64,000 nucleotides of DNA. Source: Luteolibacter sp. SL250 (lineage in GTDB: Bacteria > Verrucomicrobiota > Verrucomicrobiia > Verrucomicrobiales > Akkermansiaceae). The DNA is taken from the NCBI RefSeq assembly GCF_026625605.1, contig NZ_CP113054.1:930001-994000 (forward strand), written 5' to 3'. Numbering within the stretch: position 1 is the stretch's first letter; every line of letters begins with the position of its first letter. A program made the translations under genes and the position numbers. A model generated the notes under the pieces. It searched no databases. It saw only the letters and a list, made by a program, of their open reading frames with translations, and was not told where the DNA came from. Shown piece by piece: positions 9,522-18,556 of this stretch.

Positions 9522-9593
9522 GGGTTCCTATCCTTTAAGCAGATGGAACTGGGAAGGGGAGAAGAAACTATGGGGTGTGACACGAAACGCGGA

Positions 9594-9757
9594 GACGGGG
9601 AGGTCGCGGAGAGAGGCGCGGAGTCGATTCTTTGAAATCAGTGAATCAGCGCAATCAGTGGTTATCCTTTCGGATCACGGACAGGGATCACCGCTGATTG
9701 TTCGGATCAAGAGGCGGCATTGGAAAACTCCGCGTTCCTCTCCGCGACCTCCCCGCC
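9594..9757. repeat. Long inverted-repeat element (about 164 bp)
   Basis: Fills most of the gap 9522-9823. Outer arms of about 31 bp: 9594-9624 (beginning GACGGGGAGGTCGCGGAGAG) is the near-perfect reverse complement of 9727-9757. Nested inside, AATCAGTGGTTATC near 9654 pairs with GATCACCGCTGATT near 9688. The result is a long hairpin with MITE-like shape. No coding potential, no transposase, and no clear target duplication seen. Confidence 0.75.
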
Positions 9758-9823
9758 TTTGGCTCGTTACAGAGACTCCGGTTCGCCCATCTCCGCTACG
9801 CTTCGATTGCGTTTCGTTTCCCC

Positions 9824-10738
9824 TCAAAGCCCGCGGTATTGCGCCGCCAGCCGCTTCGCCGTGGCGATGGTGTTGCGGTGCAGCTTTGCCGTGAACTCCG
9901 GCTGCCGGTTGTAGCCGCCGCCGTAGAGGATGGCCACCGGGATGCGGTTCCTGATGAACGCGGAAAGCAGCACCTCGTCCCGCCGCTGGATGTCCTTCAG
10001 GGAAAGGTGCATCTGGCCGAAGCGGTCGTTGCGGTGGTTGTCCGCCCCGGAGATCCAGATGACCAGATCCGGCGCGAAGTCATCCAGCGCCTTCGCCAGC
10101 GTGCCGAAAAGCTGCTGCAGATACATTTCCCCCTCCACATAGCGGATGGTCTCCACATCCAGGGAGCCGGTGATCTTCTTCGTCGGGTAGTTCTTCCCGA
10201 CGTGGATGGAGTAGGTGAAGACGCGCGGGTCATTTCCCAGGATGGCGGCCGTGCCGTTGCCCTGGTGCGCGTCCGTGTCCACCACCATCACCTTGATGGC
10301 GGGCTGTTTTTCCTGGAGGTCGCGGATGGCGATGGCGATGTCGTTGAAGACGCAGTAGCCTTCACCGTGCTCACTGAAGGCATGGTGGGTGCCGCCGGCC
10401 AGGCAGACGCCCACGCCTTCCTCCAGCGCGGCGTGGCAGGCCCGGCGGGTCGCCTCCACTTCCGTCGCGCTGCGCGCGAAAAGCTTTCCGTCCACCGGCA
10501 GTCCGAGCAGGATCTGCTCCTTCCGGTCCAGCGCGCCGGACTGGATCTTGCCGATGTAGTCCCGCTCATGCACCCGCTGGAGCAGATGGACGTCCGCCGC
10601 GCGCACGTCGATGATCTCCTCCGGCTTCAGGATGCCGCCCTCCAGTAGCATGTCCTTCGACACCCGGAATTTCTCCATCGGGAACGGATGGCCCGCCGGC
10701 AGGGCGAGTTCGAAATCCTGTGAGTAGAAGCAGCGCAT
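9824..10738 (-). CDS. Histone deacetylase family (AcuC-like) amidohydrolase
   Basis: Zinc-dependent deacetylase of the arginase/deacetylase fold, 304 residues. From the ATG at 10738: GGTHHAF with the catalytic His pair 118-119, DTDAHQGNG with zinc ligands Asp156 and His158, GADNHRND with the third ligand Asp233, and GGGY with Tyr276 for transition-state support. All catalytic residues are present. Bacterial members deacetylate acetyl-lysine (for example acetyl-CoA synthetase via AcuC) or small acetylamines; the substrate is not evident here. 27 more upstream codons are open but look non-coding. Stand-alone gene. Confidence 0.9.
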   Translation of the reverse strand: MRCFYSQDFELALPAGHPFPMEKFRVSKDMLLEGGILKPEEIIDVRAADVHLLQRVHERDYIGKIQSGALDRKEQILLGLPVDGKLFARSATEVEATRRACHAALEEGVGVCLAGGTHHAFSEHGEGYCVFNDIAIAIRDLQEKQPAIKVMVVDTDAHQGNGTAAILGNDPRVFTYSIHVGKNYPTKKITGSLDVETIRYVEGEMYLQQLFGTLAKALDDFAPDLVIWISGADNHRNDRFGQMHLSLKDIQRRDEVLLSAFIRNRIPVAILYGGGYNRQPEFTAKLHRNTIATAKRLAAQYRGL

Positions 10739-11321
10739 GACACCAGACTCACGGATGTTCCGCCGGGAGTCCAGAGACATTGCGCGGAATGACGGGACGC
10801 GGTCGTCGCATTGCCCCACCGGATGTGTTCAACCTCACATCCCCTGGCAGTCGGCTTGGATCCGGACCGTTTCATGGAATTTTCCGTTGTCCTGCCAGCT
10901 TGCGGAAGCGGTTGGTTTCCTGCCCGCCATGGTATGCCGGGCTTCTGCATGGTGGGTATTGAGCCGCTGTATGCTTTCATCCCGGGTCCCGTCGTTTCCC
11001 GTTCCATGGGGAGGCCGGAGCCGGGGGGATCGCCCGATCCCATATGGCAAAGTGACGGGTTGCTCGCGGACCGCATCCAGGTGTCCGCTTGTCTCCCGCA
11101 TCGTGGTAGATTGGCTGAGTTTTTCTCCGCATCGCCACCACACAGGCTTTTCATGCTCCATCAATCCAGAACCCGATGAGGAAGAGAATTGGATAATTTT
11201 ATTTAAGAAATCTTAATTTTTCTTATTTACTAACTGTTTTCCCAGGTTAGGGTCTTTCTTGCCCCGTGAAAGCAGGGTGCCCCCTTCCCTCCACCCCCAC
11301 CCGCGCGCCCCCCCGCACGCC
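10739..11321. other. Intergenic region without a recognisable gene
   Basis: About 580 bp between divergent genes. Open frames here have no family resemblance. The last 100 bp (from about 11185) are strikingly AT-rich compared with the surroundings and probably contain the promoter of the PEP-CTERM gene that follows. The rest may be decayed coding sequence. Confidence 0.4.
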
Positions 11322-12204
11322 ATGCAGTCGTACTGTACCCTCCTGTTGTCGGTTTTTCTGGCATCTCCCATGTCCGTCCTGGCGGCCATCTCCGTATCCG
11401 GTCCGACCACCGGATGGCTGGCCGTCCAGTACGCGGATGCCCCATCGGCGGATGCTTCCGGCGACCAGCAGAAGGGGTCGGCGGAAGGAGATATTGTGGG
11501 GGACGCGGCAAATCCTTCATTTTACACGGCTTTTGACGACGGAGGCACGGTTTCGCTCGCCGATGACGTGATCGGTTTCCGGGTCAGGCTGGCGGCTGAT
11601 GCGAATCCGGCGGGATCAAAGACCGTGGTATGGTTCGGCATCGATGCCAACATGGACGGCACGATGGACCTGTTCGCTGGTGCCATCGAAGATGACCAAA
11701 TCGGACTTTATGCGGTCGGGGCGGGGGCGAACGTCTCACCCGGCACGACCAGCATCCAGCACGGCACGCCACTTTATTCGGCTCCGGCCAGCACCTCCAA
11801 CTTTTCCTTCCTGCCCGTGACACCGACGATCGACCCGGGGCACGAACACGAATCTGGATGGAGGCTCGGGCGGAGCGAGAGCGACGGACCATTTCGTGAC
11901 GATGATCCTGCCTTTCCAGATTTTGGTCGATGAGGTGAACCGCCTGAATCTGGAGGGTGTGGGGGGAGGATTCAGTGAGGACACTCCCATCCGCTACCTG
12001 GTCGCCACCAGCAACCAGCCGAATGCCATGAACCAGGATGTGAACGGGACCGGCGGGAACTACAACACCCAGACGACGTGGTTGCAGCTCGGTGCGCTTT
12101 CTTCCGCGACATCGGTGTCGGGCCCGATGGTTCCCGAGCCGGCGGTGGCCCTTCTGGGATGCCTTGGCGCCAAGCTGCTCCTTCTCCGTCGGCGGCAGAG
12201 ATGA
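11322..12204 (+). pseudogene. PEP-CTERM exported protein, frameshifted
   Basis: Two frames together make one plausible protein. Frame 1 from the ATG at 11322 has a signal peptide (MQSYCTLLLSVFLASPMSVLA) and a domain with DANMDGTMDLF. It should continue as TNTNLDGGSGGASATDHFV, but that sequence lies in the +1 frame, which ends with the PEP-CTERM signal VPEPAVALLGCLGAKLLLL plus RRRQR. Removing one G from the GGGG run at 11837-11840 joins DPG directly to TNTNLDGG. Either a recent inactivating insertion, a slippage site, or an assembly error. Intact homologs are sorted by exosortase to the cell surface. Confidence 0.72.
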
Positions 12205-12330
12205 CGCGCCGGAGGCGGCGGATGGAACTTCCGGCGAACCGGGCTGCCTCCCTTTCCGCCACCTCCCCGGTCCCACAGAAATCCGCGCTCCGTCCTTGAT
12301 TCCCGGCTGTGGATTCCCGACGCTTCCTCC

Positions 12331-12693
12331 GTGTTTCAGATCGTCTTCAATGAAATCAGCGCGGCGGAGATCTCCGCCTTGGGCACGCTCGAGCAGCTCG
12401 AGCTGCTGGAGGAGTTCAAGGTTTCCCAGAAGGACCTGGAGACGTTGAATGGTGAGCGCTTCGGCAAGATCGAGCGGGACGGCAAGATCCTCTACCGCTT
12501 CCGGGCGAAGGACTACCGGATCTATTTCTCCGTGAAGGAAGGCTCCGTGATCGTCCACCGGGTGCTGCACAAGGGGACGTTCTCCGATTTCCTTTTCCGC
12601 TCGAAGATGCCGCTCGGCGAGGACGAGGAGCTGGCGAAGTCGAAGCATTTCTGGAAGCTCATCGACGAGGGCCGGAACGCGAAGCGTCTGTGA
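12331..12693 (+). CDS. RelE/ParE-like toxin, orphan
   Basis: 120 residues with a GTG start. The segment KIERDGKILYRFRAKDYRIYFSV has the basic strand-rich core of RelE/ParE-superfamily toxins (small mRNA interferases or gyrase inhibitors), with conserved R and Y positions in the centre. The C-terminal helix SKHFWKLIDEGR is an extension. No antitoxin gene is adjacent: upstream is the broken PEP-CTERM gene and downstream a 188 bp spacer. It may be a housekeeping relative or a solitary toxin. No ribosome binding site is obvious, so the exact start is unsure. Confidence 0.6.
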   Translation: MFQIVFNEISAAEISALGTLEQLELLEEFKVSQKDLETLNGERFGKIERDGKILYRFRAKDYRIYFSVKEGSVIVHRVLHKGTFSDFLFRSKMPLGEDEELAKSKHFWKLIDEGRNAKRL

Positions 12694-12735
12694 TGCGGCT
12701 TGTGGCTTCTTCTTTTGGAACATGGATTGGCCGGA

Positions 12736-12806
12736 CTGGGACCGCGGGATTCATCCCGCCCCATGGAATCCGGCGAAACCAAGCGGAATGAATTCCGCGG
12801 TCCCAG
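12736..12806. repeat. Palindromic GGGACCGCGG element
   Basis: In the spacer after the RelE-like gene. Left arm 12736-12754 (CTGGGACCGCGGGATTCAT) pairs with right arm 12788-12806 (ATGAATTCCGCGGTCCCAG) with a single mismatch. It may serve as a terminator for the upstream gene, but no T tract follows. Confidence 0.7.
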
Positions 12807-12881
12807 CCAAGATCCGACGTGATCGAGTGACTCCGTTCATTTGATGCTGACAGCCGGGATTGGCCGCTGCATTTTCCGGAA

Positions 12882-13568
12882 ATGAGATGGCTCGGTCTGC
12901 TGCTGGCGCTGGCGGTTGTGGGGGGCAGTTGGTTCATGTTTCACCGCTCCGGCGAGAAGTTGGAGGTGCTGGAGAACCGCATCGACGCGCTGCTGGAGTC
13001 CGGCGACCAAGAGGTGGAGATCCCCGGCCTGGAGCATGAGATCCACTCACTGGAGACCACCCGTACCTTCAATGGTATCCTGCTGGCCATCGGCAGTGCG
13101 GCGTTCCTGGGTACCCTGTTCGTGACCTTCATTCTGCCAAGCTGGGCCAGCCGCGTTTCCCAATCCGTCTATGGCAGCAACGCGGAAGTGGACGATCCGG
13201 CCACCCTCCGGGAAGCCCGGGCGCTGGTGGCGAAAGGGGAGTATGAGGCGGCCATCGCCACCTTCCGGAAAGCGGTGGAGGAGGATCCCGCCAACTGCAT
13301 GCCGTGGACGGAGATCGCCCGCATCCACTCCCGCCACCTCGACCAACCGGCGGCAGCGGTGGCCACCCTCAATGAGGCGCTCGCTTCCCGGGACTGGCCG
13401 CAGGAGGAGCAGTCCTTCCTCCTGTTCCGTCTCGCGGACCTTTACAATGAGGATCCGCAGGGCAGGGGGCAGGCGGTGGCGATGCTGCGGCGGGTCATCC
13501 AGTCGTTCCCGGATTCCCGCCATGCCATGAACGCCCGCCAGCGGCTGAAAGAGTGGGGAGTGGCCTGA
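12882..13568 (+). CDS. Membrane protein with TPR domain
   Basis: 228 residues. Transmembrane span at 1-20, a coiled segment KLEVLENRIDALLESGDQEV (26-45), a second transmembrane span around 67-88, then a soluble C-terminal half with TPR helices: LREARALVAKGEYEAAIATF, followed by DPANCMPWTEIARIHSRHL and a third repeat ending at SRHAMNARQRL. Such proteins scaffold envelope complexes. The stop lies 7 bp before the comEC start, so co-transcription is likely. Confidence 0.75.
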   Translation: MRWLGLLLALAVVGGSWFMFHRSGEKLEVLENRIDALLESGDQEVEIPGLEHEIHSLETTRTFNGILLAIGSAAFLGTLFVTFILPSWASRVSQSVYGSNAEVDDPATLREARALVAKGEYEAAIATFRKAVEEDPANCMPWTEIARIHSRHLDQPAAAVATLNEALASRDWPQEEQSFLLFRLADLYNEDPQGRGQAVAMLRRVIQSFPDSRHAMNARQRLKEWGVA

Positions 13569-13575
13569 TCATTCC

Positions 13576-15837
13576 ATGGCCGGCCCGTCCATGATTTCCT
13601 CGATGAAGGACCGCGCCGGGAAGTTTTCCGGACGCCACCCCCTGTTCGCGGTGGCATGCGTGGCGGTCTGTGCGGTGATCGCGGCGGACTGGCATTGGGC
13701 GGTGGGTGGGCTGGTCGCCATCATCGGCGGAGGCATCGGATGGTTTGCCGGAAAGCCGGGGCGGGGGTTGGTCTGGTTGGTGTGTGGGTTGGCCGCCGTC
13801 GCCGTGTTCGCGGTGCGGAATGAGAGCCGCCTGCGGGCGGAAAGGGGATTGGTGGACACGGGCGGACGGTATGAAGCCGTCATCCTGGCGGACGCGAAGG
13901 GCGGTCAGGGCCGGTGGTCGGCTCCCGCCCGCATTTCCGCCGGGCCATGGAAAGGCACCCGGATCCAGTGGGAAGGCTCGGGTGACCTGCCGGTGGCCGG
14001 GTCCTCTGTCCGCGGGGGAGGGAATTTCGTGGAACTGCGGGAGCCGCGGAACCCGGAGGAGTTCGACGAGGCCCGGTGGCTGCGCAGGAAGGGAGTGGCT
14101 GCGGTTTTCCGCTCACGGGACAATGCGGTCCACACCGGCCCGGCCGCGGCCTTCGGGGCGGCGGTCCGTGCGGGATTCCGGACGGCGGTCACCGAAGGGC
14201 TGGAGGAGGATTCGCGGCAGGCGAAGGTCATCCGTGCCATCGTCATCGGGGAGTCACCGGCGGATGCGGACGAGCTGGTGGCCGCGTTCCGCAACAGTGG
14301 AACGCTCCACATTTTCTCTGTCAGCGGCATGCACGTCGCCATGGTGGGCGGCATCGCGTGGTTCGTCCTCCGGCAACTGCGGGTCTCCCGCCGCCTGGCC
14401 GTGCTGCTGATCGTGCCGTTGGTCTTCGGCTACTCATGGATCACCGGGAACAGTGCCCCCGCAGTCCGCTCCGCCTGGATGATGGCGGTTTTCCTCCTCG
14501 CTTTCAGTTTCCGGCGCCAGCCGGACCTGCTCAATGCACTGGGTGCGGTGCTGCTGGCGGCGATGCTGTGGGACGGGAACCTGTTGTTCCAGCCGGGGGT
14601 TCAGATGTCCTACGGGGTGGTCGCCGCCATCGCGGTGGGCACGGCATGGGCGTCCCGGTGGTTCGGGTGGATGGCGGAAAAGGACGAGTATCTGCCGGAC
14701 AGCCTCATCACCGGGTGGCAGGCGCGCTGGCTCCTGTGGCGGAAACGGCTGGCCACCTCGCTCAGTGTCTCCACCGCCGCCTGGATCGGCTCGACCCCGC
14801 TGGGTATCTGGCACTTCGGACTGGTCACTCCAGTAGCGCTGATCGGCACGCTCGTCCTCGGATTTCCGGTGACGCTCATGCTGGGGGCGGCGTTGTTTTC
14901 CGCCGCGCTCCATCCCCTCTCGCCGCGAGCCGCCGGATGGATCAACGTGGGGAATGGAAAGGTGGCGGACACTTGTGTGGTTCTGGCGCAGGGGCTGGCC
15001 GCCATTCCCGGGTCCCATTTCACGACCAAGCCGTCCGGCGAGCCGATGCTGCTGGTCTATGACCTCGACTACGGGGCCGCCGCCGCGTGTTTCTCCGGGG
15101 GGCGGGAGGGCGCGGTGCTGCTGGACTGCGGGGATCCGCGGGCGTTCCGCTTCCGGGTCGCGCGGTCCCTGCGTGGCGTGGGGATCGAGCCGGATTCCGT
15201 GGTCATCAGCCAGCCGGACGGCGGGAGCCTGGGCGGTGGGTCCGATGTGTGGGAGGCATTCCCCATCCGCCAGGCATGGCTTCCCGTCGAAAAGGCCCGC
15301 AGCCCGGTCTTCCGGGAATGGTTCCGAGATGGCCCGGCGGCCGGGGTGAAAATACTCAGGGCGGGAGAGGTGGATGAACTGCCCCTTCCGGATGGTGCGC
15401 GGCTGGAGGTGCTGCATGTGCCGGACCCCGCCGCCCAGAATGCACGGTCATCGAGCCGGGTCGCGGTTTTCCGCCTGCACTGGCGGGGCTGGAAGCTGCT
15501 GCTGACGGGGGACGCCGGGACCATGGCGGAAAACCGCATGCTGGCATCCGGCAGGGACCTCTCCGCGGATTTGGTCATCTCCGGGCGGCACCCATCCGAT
15601 CCCACACTGGGCGCGGTGTTTCTGGATGCGGTGAGGCCGCAGGCCATCCTCGCCTCCCATTCGGAGTTTCCCGGAACGGAGCGGCTGAGTCTCCGGCAGG
15701 TGGAGTTCTGGGAATCCCGTGGCATCACCGTGGTGCATCAGGGGAAGACCGGCGGCGTCACCATCCGCGTGGATGGCAACGGGGATCTGCTGCTGGAAGG
15801 ATATGTGGATGGCTCCGTGGTCAGGCTCAGGCGTTGA
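13576..15837 (+). CDS. comEC: ComEC/Rec2-family DNA uptake channel
   Basis: Inner-membrane channel for transforming single-stranded DNA. 753 residues. N-terminal spans at about 20-80, a soluble OB-like domain (about 90-190), the competence domain with the signature HIFSVSGMHVAMVGG near residue 245 and about eight spans to residue 470, and a C-terminal metallo-beta-lactamase-like domain (about 490-745) with LLLTGDAG. The usual HxHxDH metal motif is not evident: the corresponding region reads VVISQPDGGSLGG, so the nuclease activity proposed for this domain may be absent. No other competence genes are in the window. It converges with trmB, overlapping by 11 bp. Confidence 0.9.
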   Translation: MAGPSMISSMKDRAGKFSGRHPLFAVACVAVCAVIAADWHWAVGGLVAIIGGGIGWFAGKPGRGLVWLVCGLAAVAVFAVRNESRLRAERGLVDTGGRYEAVILADAKGGQGRWSAPARISAGPWKGTRIQWEGSGDLPVAGSSVRGGGNFVELREPRNPEEFDEARWLRRKGVAAVFRSRDNAVHTGPAAAFGAAVRAGFRTAVTEGLEEDSRQAKVIRAIVIGESPADADELVAAFRNSGTLHIFSVSGMHVAMVGGIAWFVLRQLRVSRRLAVLLIVPLVFGYSWITGNSAPAVRSAWMMAVFLLAFSFRRQPDLLNALGAVLLAAMLWDGNLLFQPGVQMSYGVVAAIAVGTAWASRWFGWMAEKDEYLPDSLITGWQARWLLWRKRLATSLSVSTAAWIGSTPLGIWHFGLVTPVALIGTLVLGFPVTLMLGAALFSAALHPLSPRAAGWINVGNGKVADTCVVLAQGLAAIPGSHFTTKPSGEPMLLVYDLDYGAAAACFSGGREGAVLLDCGDPRAFRFRVARSLRGVGIEPDSVVISQPDGGSLGGGSDVWEAFPIRQAWLPVEKARSPVFREWFRDGPAAGVKILRAGEVDELPLPDGARLEVLHVPDPAAQNARSSSRVAVFRLHWRGWKLLLTGDAGTMAENRMLASGRDLSADLVISGRHPSDPTLGAVFLDAVRPQAILASHSEFPGTERLSLRQVEFWESRGITVVHQGKTGGVTIRVDGNGDLLLEGYVDGSVVRLRR

Positions 15838-16513
15838 CCGCCTTCCGCCCGCGCAGGCGGAACATCACTTTTCCCTCAGCCTCCCACTGGAGCTGGAAGT
15901 CTGTCTTCGGATAGAAAAACGTGTCTTCCTCCCACTCCAGGCGCTCGAACCTGCCGAACACCGCGACTTTTTCCTCCGCCCACGCGAAGTATTCTTCGTG
16001 ATCGGTCATGAAAAGAAACTCGCCGCCCGGGACCAGTCCGCTCCACACCGCTTCCAGAAATTCCTGCTGCACGATGCGACGGCGGCGGTGCTTGAACTTC
16101 GGCCACGGGTCCGGGCAGAGCAGGTGCAGGCGGGAGATGGACTCCGGTGGAAGGATCCACTCGACCGTATAGCGGCTCTCCAGCCGCAGCACCCTGCAGT
16201 TCGTGAGGCCGCGCTTCGTCGCCTTCTTGCAGACCTTCCGCACCCGCCCCAGCAGGCGCTCCACGCCCAGGAAGTCCCGCTCCGGATGGTGCGCCGCCAT
16301 TTCCATGAGAAAGGAGCCATCGCCACAGCCCAGGTCCACCTCCAGCGGCCTGTCCCCATGCACCAGGGCGGATTTCTCCAACCTCCGGAAATAGTGCTCC
16401 GGAACGAATTCGCTCGCCATCGCGGGGCGGGGGAGGATGTTGAGAGGCTGGGAATCGCTCACGGGGAAATCAACAACCTCCAAATGGTCCTTCCGCAACC
16501 CCAAATCCACCAC
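15827..16513 (-). CDS. trmB: tRNA (guanine-N7-)-methyltransferase
   Basis: SAM-dependent enzyme forming m7G46 in tRNA variable loops. 228 residues from the GTG at 16513. Motif I is EVDLGCGDGSF; the TrmB hallmark PDPWPKFKHRRRR follows, then FLFMTDHEEYF. The first 30 residues are unlike other TrmB proteins; an internal ATG at 16420 (MASEFVPEHYF) could be the real start and would give 197 residues. Its 3' end overlaps comEC tail-to-tail. Confidence 0.93.
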   Translation of the reverse strand: MVDLGLRKDHLEVVDFPVSDSQPLNILPRPAMASEFVPEHYFRRLEKSALVHGDRPLEVDLGCGDGSFLMEMAAHHPERDFLGVERLLGRVRKVCKKATKRGLTNCRVLRLESRYTVEWILPPESISRLHLLCPDPWPKFKHRRRRIVQQEFLEAVWSGLVPGGEFLFMTDHEEYFAWAEEKVAVFGRFERLEWEEDTFFYPKTDFQLQWEAEGKVMFRLRGRKAVNA

Positions 16514-16621
16514 AAGGCCTAACTCCCGCTTGACGCTGTTTCCCTTCCACTCCTAGCCTTTCCAGCCGACGGGTGGCTTCTCTGGCCGCCTCTCGCGACC
16601 CAACTCCCAATCTTCCAAACC

Positions 16622-17086
16622 GTGGACCTCCAGGAAATCCGCCGAATCGTCGAACTCATGAACGAGCACGGGCTCACTCATTTCGACCTCACCAAGAAGG
16701 ACTTTCACCTCAAGCTGAAGAAAGGCGCGGACCTGGATGATCTCCGTGGCCTCCTTTCCGCGCTCCCTGCCCAGCAGGCTGCTGCTCCGGTCCACGTGGC
16801 TGCCGCCGCCACCGCCCCATCCTCCTCCACTCCGGCCGCTCCTGCCGCCGAAGGCACCGAGATCACTTCACCGATGGTCGGTACCTTCTACCGCAAACCA
16901 GCTCCGGACGCACCGAACTTCGCGGAAGTCGGCACCGCCGTTTCCGAAGGCCAGACCCTCTGCATCATCGAGGCGATGAAGGTCATGAACGAGATCAAGG
17001 CCGAGAAATCCGGCACCATCTGCGCTGTGGTCGCCGAGGACGGAAAGCCCGTCCAATACGGCGACGTCCTCTTCCGCATCAAATGA
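16622..17086 (+). CDS. accB: Biotin carboxyl carrier protein of acetyl-CoA carboxylase
   Basis: Carries the biotin of acetyl-CoA carboxylase, the first step of fatty acid synthesis. 154 residues with a GTG start. N-terminal domain DLQEIRRIVELMNEHGLTHF, an Ala/Pro-rich linker (about 55-80), then the biotinyl domain with SPMVGTFYRKPAPDAPNF and the biotinylated lysine in EAMKVMNEI (near residue 120). Followed by accC after 55 bp that contain a repeat element. Confidence 0.96.
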   Translation: MDLQEIRRIVELMNEHGLTHFDLTKKDFHLKLKKGADLDDLRGLLSALPAQQAAAPVHVAAAATAPSSSTPAAPAAEGTEITSPMVGTFYRKPAPDAPNFAEVGTAVSEGQTLCIIEAMKVMNEIKAEKSGTICAVVAEDGKPVQYGDVLFRIK

Positions 17087-17096
17087 GTTTGCCGTT

Positions 17097-17134
17097 TTCT
17101 CTTCCTGAAAACTGAAAACTGAAAACCAGCAAAC
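17097..17134. repeat. CTGAAAACTGAAAACCAGCAAAC repeat, solo copy
   Basis: Occupies the accB-accC spacer. GTTTGC and GTTTTC at the left pair with GAAAAC and GCAAAC at the right. The right half (17104-17134) is nearly the same sequence as the arms that flank the four-helix-bundle gene at 55.7-56.2 kb, so it belongs to the same dispersed family. Confidence 0.75.
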
Positions 17135-17141
17135 TTCCTCC

Positions 17142-18491
17142 ATGTTCAAACGCGTCCTGGTCGCCAACCGCGGCGAAATCGCCCTCCGCATCATCCGCGC
17201 CTGCCGCGAACTCGGAGTTGAATCCGTCGCCGTCTATTCCGAGGCGGATGTCGATTCGATGCACGTCCAGCTCGCGGACCAGGCGGTCTGCATCGGGCCG
17301 GCCTCCAGCAAGGAATCCTACCTCAAGGCGGACCGCATCATCGCCGCCGCGGAGGTCACCGGCGCGGAGGCCATCCACCCGGGCTACGGATTCCTGTCCG
17401 AGAACGCCCGCTTCGCGGAAATCTGCGAAACGTCCGGCATCAAGTTCATCGGACCGTCCGCCAAGGTCATCTCCATGATGGGGGACAAGGCGACCGCCCG
17501 TGCGACCGCCATCGCCAACAATGTCCCGATCACTCCGGGATCTGACATCATGCCTACCGCTGAGGAAGCGCTGGCGAAGGCGAAGGAGATCGGTCTGCCG
17601 GTCATGATCAAGGCGACCGCAGGTGGCGGTGGCCGGGGCATGCGCCCCTGCTTCAAGGAAGAGGACTTCATTTCCCTGTTCCGCGCCGCGTCCAACGAGG
17701 CGATGGCCGCCTTTGGCAACGGCGAGTGCTATCTGGAGAAGTTGGTGCTCAACCCGCACCACATTGAGTTCCAGGTCATCGCGGACTCCCACGGCAACTT
17801 CATCCATCTGGGTGAGCGCGACTGCTCCATGCAGCGCCGCAACCAGAAGATCATCGAAGAGTGCCCGTCCCCGCTTATTTCCCCGGAGCTCCGCGCGCGG
17901 ATGGGCGAGGCCTCCGTCAACCTGATCCGGAACATCGGTTACCAGAACGCCGGAACCATCGAGTACCTCGTCGATGAGGCGGGCGAGAATTTCTACTTCA
18001 TGGAGATGAACACCCGGATCCAGGTGGAGCACCCGGTGACGGAGGAGGTCATGGGCTGCGAGCTCATCAAGGAGCAGATCCGCGTCGCCGCGGGTGAACC
18101 GCTTTCCCACCACGTTCTCCAGGCCCAGCCGCGCGGCCACTCCATCGAGTGCCGGATCAACGCGGAGGATCCCTACAACAACTTCACCCCCAGCCCGGGC
18201 AACATCGACCTCTGGTACGCCCCCGGCGGCAAGGGCGTCCGCGTGGATACCCACGTCTATTCCGGCTATACCGTCCCGCCGCACTATGACTCGATGATCG
18301 CCAAGCTGATCGTCACCGGAGCGACGCGTGAGATCGCCATCGCCCGGATGAACCGCGCACTCGGAGAATTCATGATCCGCGGGATCAAGACCACGATCCC
18401 CTTCCAGCAGGAGATCATCAACCACCCGGACTTCAAGAGCGGCAACTACGACATCGGCTGGGTCGCCCGCTACCTGGAGCAGCGGAAGTAA
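17142..18491 (+). CDS. accC: Acetyl-CoA carboxylase, biotin carboxylase subunit
   Basis: ATP- and bicarbonate-dependent carboxylation of biotin on AccB. 449 residues, the standard length. N-terminal domain FKRVLVANRGEIALRIIRA, ATP-grasp loop KATAGGGGRGMR (about 158-169), HIEFQVIAD, ERDCSMQRRNQKIIEE and the metal/catalytic EMNTRIQVEHPVTE, then the C-terminal GHSIECRINAEDP. All signature residues are intact. Partner of accB immediately upstream; the two are probably one operon. Confidence 0.97.
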   Translation: MFKRVLVANRGEIALRIIRACRELGVESVAVYSEADVDSMHVQLADQAVCIGPASSKESYLKADRIIAAAEVTGAEAIHPGYGFLSENARFAEICETSGIKFIGPSAKVISMMGDKATARATAIANNVPITPGSDIMPTAEEALAKAKEIGLPVMIKATAGGGGRGMRPCFKEEDFISLFRAASNEAMAAFGNGECYLEKLVLNPHHIEFQVIADSHGNFIHLGERDCSMQRRNQKIIEECPSPLISPELRARMGEASVNLIRNIGYQNAGTIEYLVDEAGENFYFMEMNTRIQVEHPVTEEVMGCELIKEQIRVAAGEPLSHHVLQAQPRGHSIECRINAEDPYNNFTPSPGNIDLWYAPGGKGVRVDTHVYSGYTVPPHYDSMIAKLIVTGATREIAIARMNRALGEFMIRGIKTTIPFQQEIINHPDFKSGNYDIGWVARYLEQRK

Positions 18492-18556
18492 GGAAAAGTA
18501 AGGAGGGAGGACATTGCGGCTTTGCCGCTATGTCCGCTTCGCTCCCATTCCTGTCC

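Noticed and set aside
7368-9635. 755-codon plus-strand open frame across the paralog genes
   Set aside because: Antisense to three well-supported homologous genes; Arg/Gly/Leu-rich composition without motifs.
10737-11216. 159-codon open frame in the gap after the deacetylase gene
   Set aside because: No signal, domain or start site; several overlapping frames of equal quality suggest non-coding sequence.
17079-18425. 448-codon minus-strand frame over accC
   Set aside because: Antisense to an intact biotin carboxylase gene.
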